Assembly: GCF_000718025.1 (NCBI RefSeq)
Contig: NZ_JODS01000001.1
Coordinates: 434,001 to 498,000, forward strand
Source: Kitasatospora purpeofusca
GTDB lineage: Bacteria > Actinomycetota > Actinomycetes > Streptomycetales > Streptomycetaceae
Length of the DNA: 64,000 nucleotides
Direction: 5' to 3'
The notes beneath the pieces were generated by a model. It worked only from the letters and a program-made list of their open reading frames with translations, did no database searches and was not told where the DNA came from. The translations under genes and the position numbers were made by a program. This document shows, piece after piece, positions 26,761-35,344 of this stretch (positions are counted from its first letter, which is position 1; every line of letters begins with the position of its first letter).

Positions 26761-27390
26761 CTACCGGAGCGGGCCGTCGCCCGGCTCCTCCTGGTGGGAG
26801 TAGCGCTGCTCGCGCCACGGGTCGGCCCGGTTGTGGTAGCCGCGCTCCTCCCAGAAGCCGCGCCGGTCGGCCCGCATGTACTCGACCGCCCGGACCCATT
26901 TGGGCCCCTTCCAGGCGTACAGCCGGGGGACGACCAGTCGGACCGGGAAGCCGTGCTCGGCGGTGATCGTCTCGCCGTTGCGGTGGGTGGCGAGCAGGGT
27001 GTCGGGGGCGGCGAAGTCGGCGAGCCGCAGATTGGCGCTGTAGCCGTACTCGGCCCAGACCATGACGTGAGTGACATCCCGGTCCGGGGGTACCAGGTCG
27101 AGCAGCAGTGCGGCGGACACCCCGGTCCAGTCGCTGTCGAGCACCGAGAAGCGGGTGACGCAGTGCAGATCGGCCCGGACGGTGGTGCGGGGCAGGGCGT
27201 TGAAGCCCTCGAAGTCCCAGCTGTGCTTCTCGGCCAAGGCGGTCGCACCGAACACCTGGAGGTCCCAGGTCAGGGGCTTGAACCGGGGCACCGGTCCGTA
27301 GTGCAGGGCGGGCCAGCCGCGTTGGACCCGCTGGCCCGGCGGGAGCCGGGGGTCAGACGGCGACGACGGTTCTTGTTCGGACTGACCCAT
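26761..27390 (-). CDS. Sulfite-oxidase-like molybdopterin-binding oxidoreductase
   Basis: 209 residues. Matches the short sulfite-oxidase-like family (YedY/MsrP relatives): HCVTRFSVLDSDWTGV carries the Cys expected to ligate molybdenum, and YGYSANLRLADFAAP and PVRLVVPRLYAWKGPKWV complete the pterin site. No Tat signal is visible, so it is probably cytoplasmic. Physiological substrate unknown. ATG at 27390 has no clear ribosome site. Convergent with the kinase gene. Confidence 0.85.
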   Translation of the reverse strand: MGQSEQEPSSPSDPRLPPGQRVQRGWPALHYGPVPRFKPLTWDLQVFGATALAEKHSWDFEGFNALPRTTVRADLHCVTRFSVLDSDWTGVSAALLLDLVPPDRDVTHVMVWAEYGYSANLRLADFAAPDTLLATHRNGETITAEHGFPVRLVVPRLYAWKGPKWVRAVEYMRADRRGFWEERGYHNRADPWREQRYSHQEEPGDGPLR

Positions 27391-27625
27391 GGATCCATGG
27401 TGACAGACGGCGGGCGGCGGGCCGCGCGCGCCCCTTGACCGCCTCGCACGCCCCGCTCGTACGGCTCAAGACCCGGCAAATCGGATATTCCGACACATGT
27501 CCTAGTGAGTGTGAACTTACTGGAATTTCTTCCCGCCCCGGTGCCAGGATGCGTGCAGCCGGAGGGTAACGGCCCCGTCCAGCTCCCACAGCAGCCCGCA
27601 CGCAGAGCAGCAGGAAGGCAGCGCC

Positions 27626-28105
27626 ATGAAGGGCGACACCGAAGTCATCGAGTTCCTGAACGAACAGCTCACCGCCGAGCTGACCGCGATCAATCAGTAC
27701 TTCCTGCACGCCAAGATGCAGGAGAACTTCGGCTGGACGAAGCTCGCCAAGTACACCCGGCACGAGTCCTTCGACGAGATGAAGCACGCCGAGGTGCTCA
27801 CCGACCGGATCCTCTTCCTCGACGGCCTGCCCAACTACCAGCGGCTGTTCCACGTCCGGATCGGCCAGACGGTCAAGGAGATGTTCGAGGCGGACCGGCA
27901 GGTCGAGGTCGAGGCGATCGACCGGCTCAAGCGCGGGATCGTGGTGATGCGCGCCAAGAACGACGTCACTTCGGCGAACATCTTCGAATCGATCCTGGAG
28001 GACGAGGAGCACCACATCGACTACCTCGACACCCAGCTCGAACTGCTGGAGAAGCTCGGGGAGGCGCTCTACCTCGCGCAGCTGATCGAGCAGCCGGAGT
28101 CCTGA
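27626..28105 (+). CDS. bfr: Bacterioferritin
   Basis: 159 residues. 24-mer iron-storage cage protein with haem at subunit interfaces. Ferroxidase ligands E18, E51, H54, E94, E127 and H130 and haem-ligand M52 are all present (ESFDEMKHAE and EDEEHHIDYLDTQLELLEKLG). ATG at 27626 with AGGAAGG about 8 nt upstream. Convergent with its ferredoxin partner gene. I see no iron box upstream, in contrast to that partner. Confidence 0.95.
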   Translation: MKGDTEVIEFLNEQLTAELTAINQYFLHAKMQENFGWTKLAKYTRHESFDEMKHAEVLTDRILFLDGLPNYQRLFHVRIGQTVKEMFEADRQVEVEAIDRLKRGIVVMRAKNDVTSANIFESILEDEEHHIDYLDTQLELLEKLGEALYLAQLIEQPES

Positions 28106-28139
28106 CCGGGGCCGGGCGCCGTGGCCCGCGGGCCGGGGC

Positions 28140-28421
28140 TCAGGCGACGCGCAGTGCTGCCACGGGTACCGGTGCCGGGACCGGCTCGGAGTCCTCGGAG
28201 TCGGCACCCGGATCGGCCAGACCCAGCTTGGCGGCCAGCCGAGCGGTCGGGCAGGGCCGGGCGCCGTGCTCGCCGAGCAGGGCCTGGATGCGCCGGACGC
28301 AGGATCCGCAGTCGGTGCCGGCCTTGCAGCCCTTGGCGATCCGGCGCGGGGTGTCGGCCCCCGCGTCTATCGCCCGCTTCACCTGGTCCTCGGTGACCGC
28401 ATGGCACATGCACACGTACAT
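28140..28421 (-). CDS. bfd: Bacterioferritin-associated ferredoxin-type (2Fe-2S) protein
   Basis: 93 residues. The BFD-type fold is recognisable from MYVCMCHAVTEDQVKRAI and KAGTDCGSCVRRIQALL, giving four cluster cysteines (CxC ... CxxC). BFD proteins reduce bacterioferritin to release stored iron. The C-terminal 30 residues are a low-complexity Pro/Ala/Asp tail. Paired tail-to-tail with bfr. Overlapping iron boxes lie 35-70 bp upstream, so expression should rise in low iron. Confidence 0.88.
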   Translation of the reverse strand: MYVCMCHAVTEDQVKRAIDAGADTPRRIAKGCKAGTDCGSCVRRIQALLGEHGARPCPTARLAAKLGLADPGADSEDSEPVPAPVPVAALRVA

Positions 28422-28455
28422 CGCGGTCTCTCCCGGGGGCTGAGCGAGTGGATCT

Positions 28456-28493
28456 TGACTAAGGCTTGCCTTAGTTCACTAAGCCTCACCTTA
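28456..28493. promoter_or_regulatory. Overlapping iron boxes (DmdR1/IdeR type) upstream of bfd
   Basis: ACTAAGGCTTGCCTTAGT (28458-28475) is a palindrome with 8-bp arms. The adjoining TTCACTAAGCCTCACCTTA (28475-28493) matches the TWAGGTWAGSCTWACCTWA iron-box consensus at 15 of 19 positions by hand count. Two overlapping sites on opposite DNA faces are usual for IdeR/DmdR dimers. Confidence 0.8.
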
Positions 28494-28514
28494 CCCGTCG
28501 ATCCGGGCACGCAA

Positions 28515-28555
28515 AAGCCTCTCCGGCCGGGGAAAACCCCAGGCCGGAGAGGCTT
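28515..28555 (-). terminator. Strong intrinsic terminator of the DAHP synthase gene
   Basis: Arms 28515-28528 and 28542-28555 pair over 14 bp, with an inner GGGG/CCCC stem and AAAA loop (one bulged A). On the minus strand it is followed by TTTT, 20 bp after the DAHP synthase stop. Confidence 0.85.
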
Positions 28556-28575
28556 CGCTCACATTCGGGCCGTTC

Positions 28576-29913
28576 TCAGACGGTGCCGCGGTACATCTCG
28601 GCGACCAGGAAGGCCAGGTCCAGCGACTGGCTACGGTTGAGCCGCGGGTCGCAGGCCGTCTCGTAGCGCTGGTGCAGGTCGTCGACCAGCACCTCGTCGC
28701 CGCCGCCGACGCACTCGGTGACATCGTCGCCGGTCAGCTCCACGTGGATGCCGCCCGGGTGGGTGCCGAGCGCCCGGTGCACCTCGAAGAAGCCCTTGAC
28801 CTCGTCGAGCACGTCGTCGAAGCGGCGGGTCTTGTGACCGCTGGACGCCTCGAAGGTGTTGCCGTGCATCGGGTCGCAGATCCAGACCGGCTGCGCGCCC
28901 GAGGCGGTGACCTTCTCCACCAGGGTCGGCAGGGCGTCGCGGACCTTGCCCGCGCCCATCCGGGTGATGAAGGTGAGCCGGCCGGGCTCGCGCTCCGGGT
29001 CCAGCTTCTCGATCAGGGTGAGCGCCTCGTCGACCGTGGTGGTCGGGCCGAGCTTCACACCGATCGGGTTGCGGATCTTCGAGGCGAACTCGATGTGCGC
29101 GTGGTCCAGCTGACGGGTGCGCTCGCCGATCCACACCATGTGGCCGGAGACGTCGTACAGCTCGCCGGTGCGCGAGTCCACGCGGGTCAGCGCGGTCTCG
29201 TAGTCCAGGACCAGCGCCTCGTGGGACGAGAAGAACTCGACCGTCCGGAACTCCTCCGGCGCGACACCGCAGGCGTTCATGAACGCCAGCGCGTTGTCGA
29301 TCTCGCGGGCCAGCTGCTCGTAGCGCTGACCGGCCGGCGAGTTGCGCACGAAGTCCTGGTTCCAGGCGTGCACCTGGCGCAGGTCCGCGTAGCCACCGGT
29401 GGTGAAGGCGCGCACCAGGTTGAGCGTCGCGGCGGACGCGTTGTACATCCGCTTCAGCCGCTCCGGGTCCGGGATCCGGGACTCGGGGGTGAACTCGAAG
29501 CCGTTCACCGAGTCGCCCCGGTAGACCGGCAGGGTCACGCCGTCGCGGGTCTCGGTCGACTTCGAGCGCGGCTTGGAGTACTGGCCGGCGATCCGGCCGA
29601 CCTTCACCACCGGCACGGAGGCCGCGTAGGTGAGCACGGCCGCCATCTGCAGCAGGGTCTTGAGCTTGTTGCGGATGTGCTCCGCCGAGACGCCGTCGAA
29701 GGCCTCGGCGCAGTCGCCGCCCTGCAGCAGGAACGCCTCTCCACGGGCCACGGCTCCGAGTCGGGCGCGCAGCTGGTCGCACTCGCCGGCGAAGACGAGC
29801 GGCGGATACGAGGCGAGGTCCGCAAGGGTCTTGCGCAGAGCCTCTTGGTCCGGCCATTCGGGCTGCTGCGCCGCGGGCAGGGTTTGCCAGGTGTGGGGAT
29901 TCGTCACGGTCAC
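28576..29913 (-). CDS. Class II (plant-type) DAHP synthase
   Basis: 445 residues. First enzyme of the shikimate pathway: condenses phosphoenolpyruvate and erythrose 4-phosphate. Class II hallmarks: PPLVFAGECDQLRARL, LLQGGDCAEAF, KVGRIAGQYSKPRS, FFSSHEALVLDYE, HMVWIGERTRQLD, TFITRMGAGKVRD, WICDPMHGNT and GGIHVELTGDDVTEC. GTG at 29913 is chosen because TAGCCT (29926-29921, minus) ends 7 nt before it and no ribosome site exists; GTG 29907 is the alternative. Divergent from the attenuated anthranilate synthase, putting the entry and the Trp branch point of aromatic synthesis side by side. Confidence 0.96.
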   Translation of the reverse strand: MTVTNPHTWQTLPAAQQPEWPDQEALRKTLADLASYPPLVFAGECDQLRARLGAVARGEAFLLQGGDCAEAFDGVSAEHIRNKLKTLLQMAAVLTYAASVPVVKVGRIAGQYSKPRSKSTETRDGVTLPVYRGDSVNGFEFTPESRIPDPERLKRMYNASAATLNLVRAFTTGGYADLRQVHAWNQDFVRNSPAGQRYEQLAREIDNALAFMNACGVAPEEFRTVEFFSSHEALVLDYETALTRVDSRTGELYDVSGHMVWIGERTRQLDHAHIEFASKIRNPIGVKLGPTTTVDEALTLIEKLDPEREPGRLTFITRMGAGKVRDALPTLVEKVTASGAQPVWICDPMHGNTFEASSGHKTRRFDDVLDEVKGFFEVHRALGTHPGGIHVELTGDDVTECVGGGDEVLVDDLHQRYETACDPRLNRSQSLDLAFLVAEMYRGTV

Positions 29914-29920
29914 GCGGTCA

Positions 29921-30026
29921 AGGCTACGGGGTGCGGCAACCGAATTGTGACCACCGCCCGAGGGATGAGACACCTTGCGGACAATCGGGTGACGGGCCTC
30001 ACGGCCGTCCGGGGATCCGCTAGGCT
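29921..30026. promoter_or_regulatory. Divergent leaderless promoters of DAHP synthase (-) and trp leader (+)
   Basis: Two -10 boxes face away from each other: TAGCCT on the minus strand (29926-29921), 7 nt before GTG 29913, and TAGGCT on the plus strand (30021-30026), 7 nt before GTG 30034. Neither start has a ribosome-binding site. Confidence 0.6.
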
Positions 30027-30033
30027 CGGTCCC

Positions 30034-30105
30034 GTGAACACGCCGCACACCCGATCCTGGTGGTGGGCCGACCCTCCGGGTGGCCCACAGTCAGCGCGTT
30101 CCTAG
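30034..30105 (+). CDS. trpL: Trp leader peptide (trpL) with three consecutive Trp codons
   Basis: 23-residue peptide, GTG start, TAG stop, sequence centred on TRSWWWADPP. The three tandem TGG codons sit at the base of the first RNA hairpin of the attenuator, so ribosome stalling at low charged tRNA-Trp would favour antitermination. The GTG is 7 nt after TAGGCT, so the peptide is probably translated from the very 5' end of the mRNA. A Trp attenuator on an anthranilate synthase gene has been described in Streptomyces venezuelae (recalled). Confidence 0.88.
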   Translation: MNTPHTRSWWWADPPGGPQSARS

Positions 30106-30140
30106 ACGCACACGACGGCCGCCCCCCGGGGCGGCCGTCG
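30063..30140 (+). promoter_or_regulatory. Transcription attenuator of the anthranilate synthase gene
   Basis: Pause hairpin: GTGGGCC (30063-30069) with GGCCCAC (30082-30088), overlapping the Trp codons. Terminator hairpin: 30113-30125 with 30128-30140, a perfect 13-bp GC stem about 8 nt after the leader stop. The two cannot be judged for antiterminator energy by eye, but the layout is the standard 1:2 / 3:4 arrangement. Confidence 0.85.
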
Positions 30141-30223
30141 GCGTTCCACCAGCCGGTCGGCAGCCTCCCGGAGCGGAAACCCCACCCCGCCGCAGAAGCC
30201 ATCCCGGAAGGAACGCCGCCACC

Positions 30224-32161
30224 GTGACCAGTGCCGCCGACCTGCTCGCCCGCCTCACCGCCGCCGACGCGCCGGCCTTCGCCCTGCTGCACCGCCGCAC
30301 GCCCCGCACCGCCCCGGACACCGTCGAGATCCTGCTCGGCACCGTCGGCAGCCACGACCGGCTGGCCGACCTGCCGGTCCGCCACGGCGTCCCCGCCGAC
30401 GGCCCCGTGCACGACCTGCTGGCGCTGGTCCCCTACCGGCAGATCCGCGAGCGCGGCTTCGAGGCGCACGACGACGACACCCCGCTGCAGGCCCTCTCCG
30501 TCACCGAGCAGTACGCCCTGCCGCTGGCCGAGGTCACGGCCGCGCTGCCGCAGCTCCCGGTCGCCCTGACCGACGGCGGCTTCGACATCGCCGACGCCGA
30601 GTACGCGGAGATCGTCCGCCGGGTGATCGAGGACGAGATCGGCCGCGGCGAGGGCGCCAACTTCGTCATCCGCCGCGACTTCACCGCGACGCTCGAGGAG
30701 TTCTCGCCCGCGCTCGCCCTCACCCTGTTCCGGCGGCTGCTGGACCAGGAGCGCGGCGCCTACTGGACCTTCCTGGTGCACACCGGCGACCGGGTGCTCG
30801 TCGGCGCCTCCCCCGAGGTGCACGTCCGGCAGAGCGGCGGGACGGTCGTGATGAACCCGATCTCCGGCACCTACCGCTATCCCGCGGCCGGCTCCGACCT
30901 GGACTCGCTGATCTCCTTCCTCCACGACCCCAAGGAGTTGGAGGAGCTGACCATGGTGGTCGACGAGGAACTCAAAATGATGTGCACCGTCGGCGACCTC
31001 GGCGGCCAGGTGCTCGGCCCCCGGCTCAAGGAGATGTCCCACCTCGCGCACACCGAGTACGAGCTGCGCGGCCGCACCTCGCTGGACGTCCGCGAGGTGC
31101 TGAAGGAGACCATGTTCGCCGCCACCGTCACCGGCAGCCCGGTGCAGAACGCCACCCGGGTGATCAAGCGGTACGAGCGCGGCGGCCGCGGCTACTACTC
31201 CGGCGCGCTCGCCCTGATCGGCCGCTCGGCCAGCGGCGGCCAGCTGCTGGACTCCCCGATCTGCATCCGCACCGCCGACATCGACCCGGCCACCGGCCGG
31301 CTCGCCGTCCGGGTCGGCGCCACCCTCGTCCGCCACTCCGACCCGGACGGCGAGGTCGCCGAGACCCACGCCAAGGCCGCCGGGGTGCTCACCGCGATCG
31401 GCGCCCGCCCGGCGCCCGCCCGGACGGCCGGCCGGAACAGCCCGCGACTCGCCGACCACCACCGCGTCCAGGCCGCGCTGGACGCCCGCCGGGCCGGCCT
31501 CGCCCCGTTCTGGCTGCGGATGCAGCAGCCGGCCCGGATCACCGAGGAACTGGAGACCCTCGTCGTCGACGGCGAGGACACCTTCACCGCGATGCTCGGC
31601 CACCTGCTGACCTCGCTCGGCCACCGGGTCACCGTGGCCCGGTTCGACGAGCCGGGCCTGCGCGAGCGGGTCGCCGCCCACCCCGGCGCGCTGGTGCTCG
31701 GCCCCGGCCCGGGCGACCCGGCCGCCGCCGACGACCCCAAGATGGCCGTACTGCGCCCGATCGTCACCGACGCGCTGGCCGCCGTCCGGGCCGGCCGGCG
31801 CACCGCCCCGCTGCTCGCCGTCTGCCTCAGCCACCAGCTGCTGTCCGGCGCGCTCGGGCTGCCGCTGGTCCGCAAGGCGGTGCCGTACCAGGGCGCGCAG
31901 GAGAGCGTGGACCTCTTCGGCGAGCAGCGGACCGTCGGCTTCTACAACACCTTCACGGCGCGCTGCACCGACGCCGACGCCGCCCGGCTGGCCGCCGCCG
32001 GCGTCGAGGTGGCCCGGGACCCGCTGACCGGGGACGTGCACGCGCTGCGCGGGCCGGGCTTCGCCGGGCTGCAGTTCCACCCCGAGTCGGTGCTCACCAG
32101 GGACGGCGTGGAGATCGTCGCCGGGCTGCTGCGCGGAGCGGTGGCCGGCGTCCCGCGCTGA
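30224..32161 (+). CDS. trpE: Fused anthranilate synthase TrpE-TrpG
   Basis: 645 residues. The N-terminal chorismate-binding component spans about residues 100-410 (MNPISGTYRYP, LKMMCTVGDLGGQVLGPRLKEMSHLAHTEY style core, RGGRGYYSGALALIG). A linker follows, then a class I glutamine amidotransferase (about 440-640) with VLGPGPGDP, nucleophile Cys in LLAVCLSHQLLSG and the His-Glu of LQFHPESVLT. Converts chorismate and glutamine to anthranilate. The same architecture occurs in PhzE-type ADIC synthases, but the Trp attenuator favours a biosynthetic Trp role. GTG start at 30224; GGAAGGAA lies about 11 nt upstream. Confidence 0.93.
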   Translation: MTSAADLLARLTAADAPAFALLHRRTPRTAPDTVEILLGTVGSHDRLADLPVRHGVPADGPVHDLLALVPYRQIRERGFEAHDDDTPLQALSVTEQYALPLAEVTAALPQLPVALTDGGFDIADAEYAEIVRRVIEDEIGRGEGANFVIRRDFTATLEEFSPALALTLFRRLLDQERGAYWTFLVHTGDRVLVGASPEVHVRQSGGTVVMNPISGTYRYPAAGSDLDSLISFLHDPKELEELTMVVDEELKMMCTVGDLGGQVLGPRLKEMSHLAHTEYELRGRTSLDVREVLKETMFAATVTGSPVQNATRVIKRYERGGRGYYSGALALIGRSASGGQLLDSPICIRTADIDPATGRLAVRVGATLVRHSDPDGEVAETHAKAAGVLTAIGARPAPARTAGRNSPRLADHHRVQAALDARRAGLAPFWLRMQQPARITEELETLVVDGEDTFTAMLGHLLTSLGHRVTVARFDEPGLRERVAAHPGALVLGPGPGDPAAADDPKMAVLRPIVTDALAAVRAGRRTAPLLAVCLSHQLLSGALGLPLVRKAVPYQGAQESVDLFGEQRTVGFYNTFTARCTDADAARLAAAGVEVARDPLTGDVHALRGPGFAGLQFHPESVLTRDGVEIVAGLLRGAVAGVPR

Positions 32162-32185
32162 GCCGCTGTCACCGGGCCGATTCCG

Positions 32186-32234
32186 GTGACGCCCGGGCGG
32201 GGTGGTCTGTCCGCACACCCCGCCCGGGCGTCAC
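32186..32234. terminator. Bidirectional terminator, 19-bp perfect stem
   Basis: Arms 32186-32204 and 32216-32234 are perfectly complementary, loop 11 nt. It separates the convergent anthranilate synthase and macR genes and overlaps the macR stop codon. Confidence 0.85.
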
Positions 32235-32929
32235 ACCGCGTCGTCCAGCCCCTGCTCGATCGCGTACCTGACCAGCTCGACCCGGTTGTGCAGCTGGAGC
32301 TTGCCCAGGGTGTTCTGGACGTGGTTCTGCACCGTGCGGTGGGAGAGCACCAGCCGATCGGCGATCTGCTTGTACGACAGCCCCTTGGCGACCATCCGCA
32401 GCACCTCGGTCTCCCGGGCCGTCAGCTGCGGGACGACCGGCGCGGCCGGGACGGGCGGCTCGGCCGCCAGCCGGCGGAACTCGCCGAGCACCAGCCCGGC
32501 CAGGCCGGGGGTGAACACCGCGTCGCCGACGGCGGTGCGGCGCACCGCGTCGAGCAGTTCCTCCCGCCCGGCCGACTTGACCAGGTAGCCGGTCGCACCC
32601 GACTTCACCGCCTCCAGCACGTCCGCGTGCTCGCCGCTGGCGGACAGCACCAGGACCCGCACCGACGGGTCGTGCCCGACCACCTGGCGGCAGACCTCGG
32701 CGCCGGAAAGGCCGGGCAGGTTGAGGTCGAGCACCACGACCTGCGGGGAGCAGGCACGGGCCCGGCGGACGGCCTCCTCACCCTCCCCGGCGGTGGCCAC
32801 CACGTCCAGCCCGGCCTCGGCGAGGTCCCGGGAGACGGCGTCGCGCCACATCGGGTGGTCGTCCACCACCATCACCCGCACCGGACGGGCGGCGGCCGCC
32901 TGCTGATCGGTCGACAGGTCGGTGGTCAT
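32231..32929 (-). CDS. macR: NarL/LuxR-type response regulator MacR
   Basis: 232 residues. Receiver domain with the acidic pair D23-D24 (VVDDHPMWRD), phospho-acceptor D68 (VVVLDLNLPG) and the conserved Lys in GYLVKSAG. A LuxR-type HTH follows (LTARETEVLRMVAKGLSYKQIA and SHRTVQNHVQNTL). By partner type and position it corresponds to MacR of the MacRS pair (SCO2120/SCO2121) that affects morphology and actinorhodin in S. coelicolor (recalled). ATG at 32929, 25 bp after the kinase gene. A matching binding palindrome is present at 14.3 kb. Confidence 0.88.
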   Translation of the reverse strand: MTTDLSTDQQAAAARPVRVMVVDDHPMWRDAVSRDLAEAGLDVVATAGEGEEAVRRARACSPQVVVLDLNLPGLSGAEVCRQVVGHDPSVRVLVLSASGEHADVLEAVKSGATGYLVKSAGREELLDAVRRTAVGDAVFTPGLAGLVLGEFRRLAAEPPVPAAPVVPQLTARETEVLRMVAKGLSYKQIADRLVLSHRTVQNHVQNTLGKLQLHNRVELVRYAIEQGLDDAV

Positions 32930-32954
32930 GCGCGGAACCCTTTCGCGGGAGGTG

Positions 32955-34172
32955 TCACAGGAGGCCGGCCGGGGCGCCGGACGAGGTGCGCGGGACCCTG
33001 AGCTCCACCTCGACGCCCTCCCCGGGCGCCGAGTACAGCTCCGCGGTGCCGCCGAGGTCCAGCAGCCGGCCCCGGATCGACTGGGAGACGCCGAGCCGCC
33101 CGGCCCGCTCCGCCTCGCCGAGCCGCCCGGGCGCGAAGCCCGGACCGTCGTCGCGGACCGAGACGGTGACGGCCTCCGGCTCGTCCTCGACCAGGATCCA
33201 GGCCCGTGCCCCGGGCCCGGCGTGCCGGCGCACATTGTCCACCGCGGCGCCGACGGCGGCGGCCAGCTCACCGGCGGTCCGCCCGGGCAGCAGCACCGGG
33301 GTGCCGGGGGCCGAGACGGTCACCCGCTCGTCGGTGTACGGGGCGAGCAGGGCCCGGAGGTCCTGCGGCTGCTCCGGCGCGCGCTGCTCGGGCAGCGGTC
33401 CGCCGCTCATCAGCGCGCGCAGGGCGCGTTCCTGCTCGCCGGCCAGCCGCCCCAGCTCGGTGAGGTCGGCCCCGCCGGCCGGGGGCTCGGTACCCCGGCG
33501 CTGGACCAGCGCGAGCACCTGCAGCACCCCGTCGTGGATGTCCCGGGAGAGCCGCTCCCGCTCCCGGGTGGCCGCCTCGACCTGGAGCGCCCGGGTGAGC
33601 GTCGCCTCACTGGCCCGGGCCAGTTCGATCACATAGCCGATCGCGCAGCCGGCCACCATGAGCAGCACGATGTTGTGGAGGTTGTCGCCGGTCGCGCCGC
33701 CGTGGCCGAGGATGTTGGCCACCCCGATCACCGAGCCGGCCGCCGCCGCCCACCGCCAGCCGCCCCGGCCGGCGAAGCCGAGCACGGTGCCGGCCGCCCA
33801 GATGGTGGGCAGGGTCGGCGCGCCGTGGCTGATCCGGGAGGGCTCGTCGACCATGCCGCTCATCACGATGCCGGTGACGACGAGCGTGAGATCGGTGGCG
33901 AGCACGTACCAGGTGCAGCGCTGCGGACCGGAGAAGGCCCGGGTGGAGGCGAGCGTCCAGAGGGTCAGCGCGCCGAGGTAGATCCAGCCCGCGACGGGGT
34001 GCAGGAACTCCAGGTAGGAGTCGAAGTAGCGGAGCAGCGCGTAGCCCAGGGCCAGCACCCGGAACGAGGAGATCGCCCGCCAGAGCGGCAGTTCGACGGA
34101 CATGCCGCCCGCCGCCACCGCCGCGCCGACCGTGCCCGGGCGCGCCGCCCCGGCTCTGCCGCCGTCCGTCAT
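32955..34172 (-). CDS. macS: MacS-family sensor histidine kinase
   Basis: 405 residues. About six membrane segments within residues 35-182, then a HisKA_3 dimerisation helix with phospho-His H213 in RLSRDIHDGVLQVL, and a HATPase_c domain with N box AVDNVRRHA and G1 box VRDDGPGFAPGRLG. No large extracellular sensor loop is visible, so the signal may be sensed within the membrane. ATG at 34172 with GGGAGGG upstream. Two-gene operon with macR. Confidence 0.9.
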   Translation of the reverse strand: MTDGGRAGAARPGTVGAAVAAGGMSVELPLWRAISSFRVLALGYALLRYFDSYLEFLHPVAGWIYLGALTLWTLASTRAFSGPQRCTWYVLATDLTLVVTGIVMSGMVDEPSRISHGAPTLPTIWAAGTVLGFAGRGGWRWAAAAGSVIGVANILGHGGATGDNLHNIVLLMVAGCAIGYVIELARASEATLTRALQVEAATRERERLSRDIHDGVLQVLALVQRRGTEPPAGGADLTELGRLAGEQERALRALMSGGPLPEQRAPEQPQDLRALLAPYTDERVTVSAPGTPVLLPGRTAGELAAAVGAAVDNVRRHAGPGARAWILVEDEPEAVTVSVRDDGPGFAPGRLGEAERAGRLGVSQSIRGRLLDLGGTAELYSAPGEGVEVELRVPRTSSGAPAGLL

Positions 34173-34209
34173 CCCTGTCGCCCTCCCCCGGCGCCGGGTC
34201 CGCCCCGAC

Positions 34210-35073
34210 TCAGGCCGGCCCGGTGTCCTTCTGCTGCTCCTGCGCGGCCTTCTCCTGCTGGGCCTTCTCCTGCTGGGCCTTTTCCGCCTCGGCCTTCTCC
34301 AGCTTCTCCGCCTCGGCCTTCTCGGCCTTGGCGGCGGCCTGCTCGGCCTTCTGCACGGCCTTGCGCTCGGCGTCGGCCTTCTTCTTGTCGTCGGCCAGCT
34401 GCCGCTTGGCGGCGGTCGCGTAGATGTCCACGTACTCCTGGCCGGACAGCCGCATGATCTCGTACATCACCTCGTCCGTCACCGAACGGAGGATGAAGCG
34501 GTCGTTCTCCATGCCGTGGTAGCGGGAGAAGTCCAGCGGGCGGCCGATCCGGATGCCCGGGCGGGTGCCGAAGTTCGGGATCACCTGGCCGGGCGGCTGC
34601 ACCTTCTCGGTGTCGATCATCGCGACCGGGATGACCGGCGCGCCGGTGGCCAGGGCGACGCGGGCCAGGCCGCCGACCTTGCCCCGGTAGAGCTTGCCGT
34701 CGGGCGAGCGGGTGCCCTCCGGGTAGACGCCGAACAGCTCGCCCCGGTCCAGCACGGCGATCGCCGAGCGGATCGCCGCCTCGCCGGCGCCGCGCACGCC
34801 CGAGCGGTCGACCGGGAGCTGGCCGACGCCCTTGAAGAAGGCGGCGGTCAGGCGACCCTTGATGCCCGGCGTGGTGAAGTACTCCGCCTTGGCGATGAAG
34901 GTCACCCGGCGCTTGATCAGCGCGGGGAAGAAGAAGGAGTCCGAGAACGAGAGGTGGTTGCTCGCGATGATCGCGGCACCCTCGGTGGGGATGTTCTCCT
35001 CACCCTCGATCCACGGCCGGAAGAAGATCCGAAGCAGTGGCGCGACGATCATCTTCATCAGTCGGTAGAACAA
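34210..35073 (-). CDS. 1-acyl-sn-glycerol-3-phosphate acyltransferase (PlsC-like)
   Basis: 287 residues. HX4D motif in IASNHLSFSDSFFFP, then FIAKAEYFTTPGIKG, GVYPEGTRSPDGKLYRG and GAPVIPVAMIDTEKVQP, giving the four acyltransferase blocks. The last 70 residues are a Lys/Glu/Gln/Ala-rich repeat likely to form a charged helix or coiled coil, absent from basic PlsC. TTG at 35073 is chosen because a perfect AGGAGG lies 6 nt upstream; the first in-frame ATG is 15 nt later without such a site. Probably makes phosphatidic acid. Divergent from the hydrolase gene. Confidence 0.88.
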   Translation of the reverse strand: MFYRLMKMIVAPLLRIFFRPWIEGEENIPTEGAAIIASNHLSFSDSFFFPALIKRRVTFIAKAEYFTTPGIKGRLTAAFFKGVGQLPVDRSGVRGAGEAAIRSAIAVLDRGELFGVYPEGTRSPDGKLYRGKVGGLARVALATGAPVIPVAMIDTEKVQPPGQVIPNFGTRPGIRIGRPLDFSRYHGMENDRFILRSVTDEVMYEIMRLSGQEYVDIYATAAKRQLADDKKKADAERKAVQKAEQAAAKAEKAEAEKLEKAEAEKAQQEKAQQEKAAQEQQKDTGPA

Positions 35074-35344
35074 CCCGGGCCTCCTGTATTGCGGACCGGT
35101 CGATCCTAATGCCCTTCGGTGTCCGCCCGTGCCCCGCCCCGCCCCGGCGGGGTGTTCCGGGGGCGGGGCGGCCCGGTGCCCGGCGGGGGTGTACGGGGCG
35201 GGCGGGCACGTGGGACGATGCGAATTCCGCAGCCTCCGGTGCCGGCCGGTCCCCGGGCGCTCCCGCACGTCCAGCGCGTACCGCTCGTACCAGCGCCACC
35301 TCCAGCGCCACCCTCCAGCGTCCTCGCCCGCGAAGGAGCCCGCC

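Noticed and set aside
27387..27400. CCATGGATCCATGG palindrome over the sulfite-oxidase-like start codon
   Set aside because: Nested restriction-site-like palindrome with no spacing or half-site logic of an operator; probably chance.
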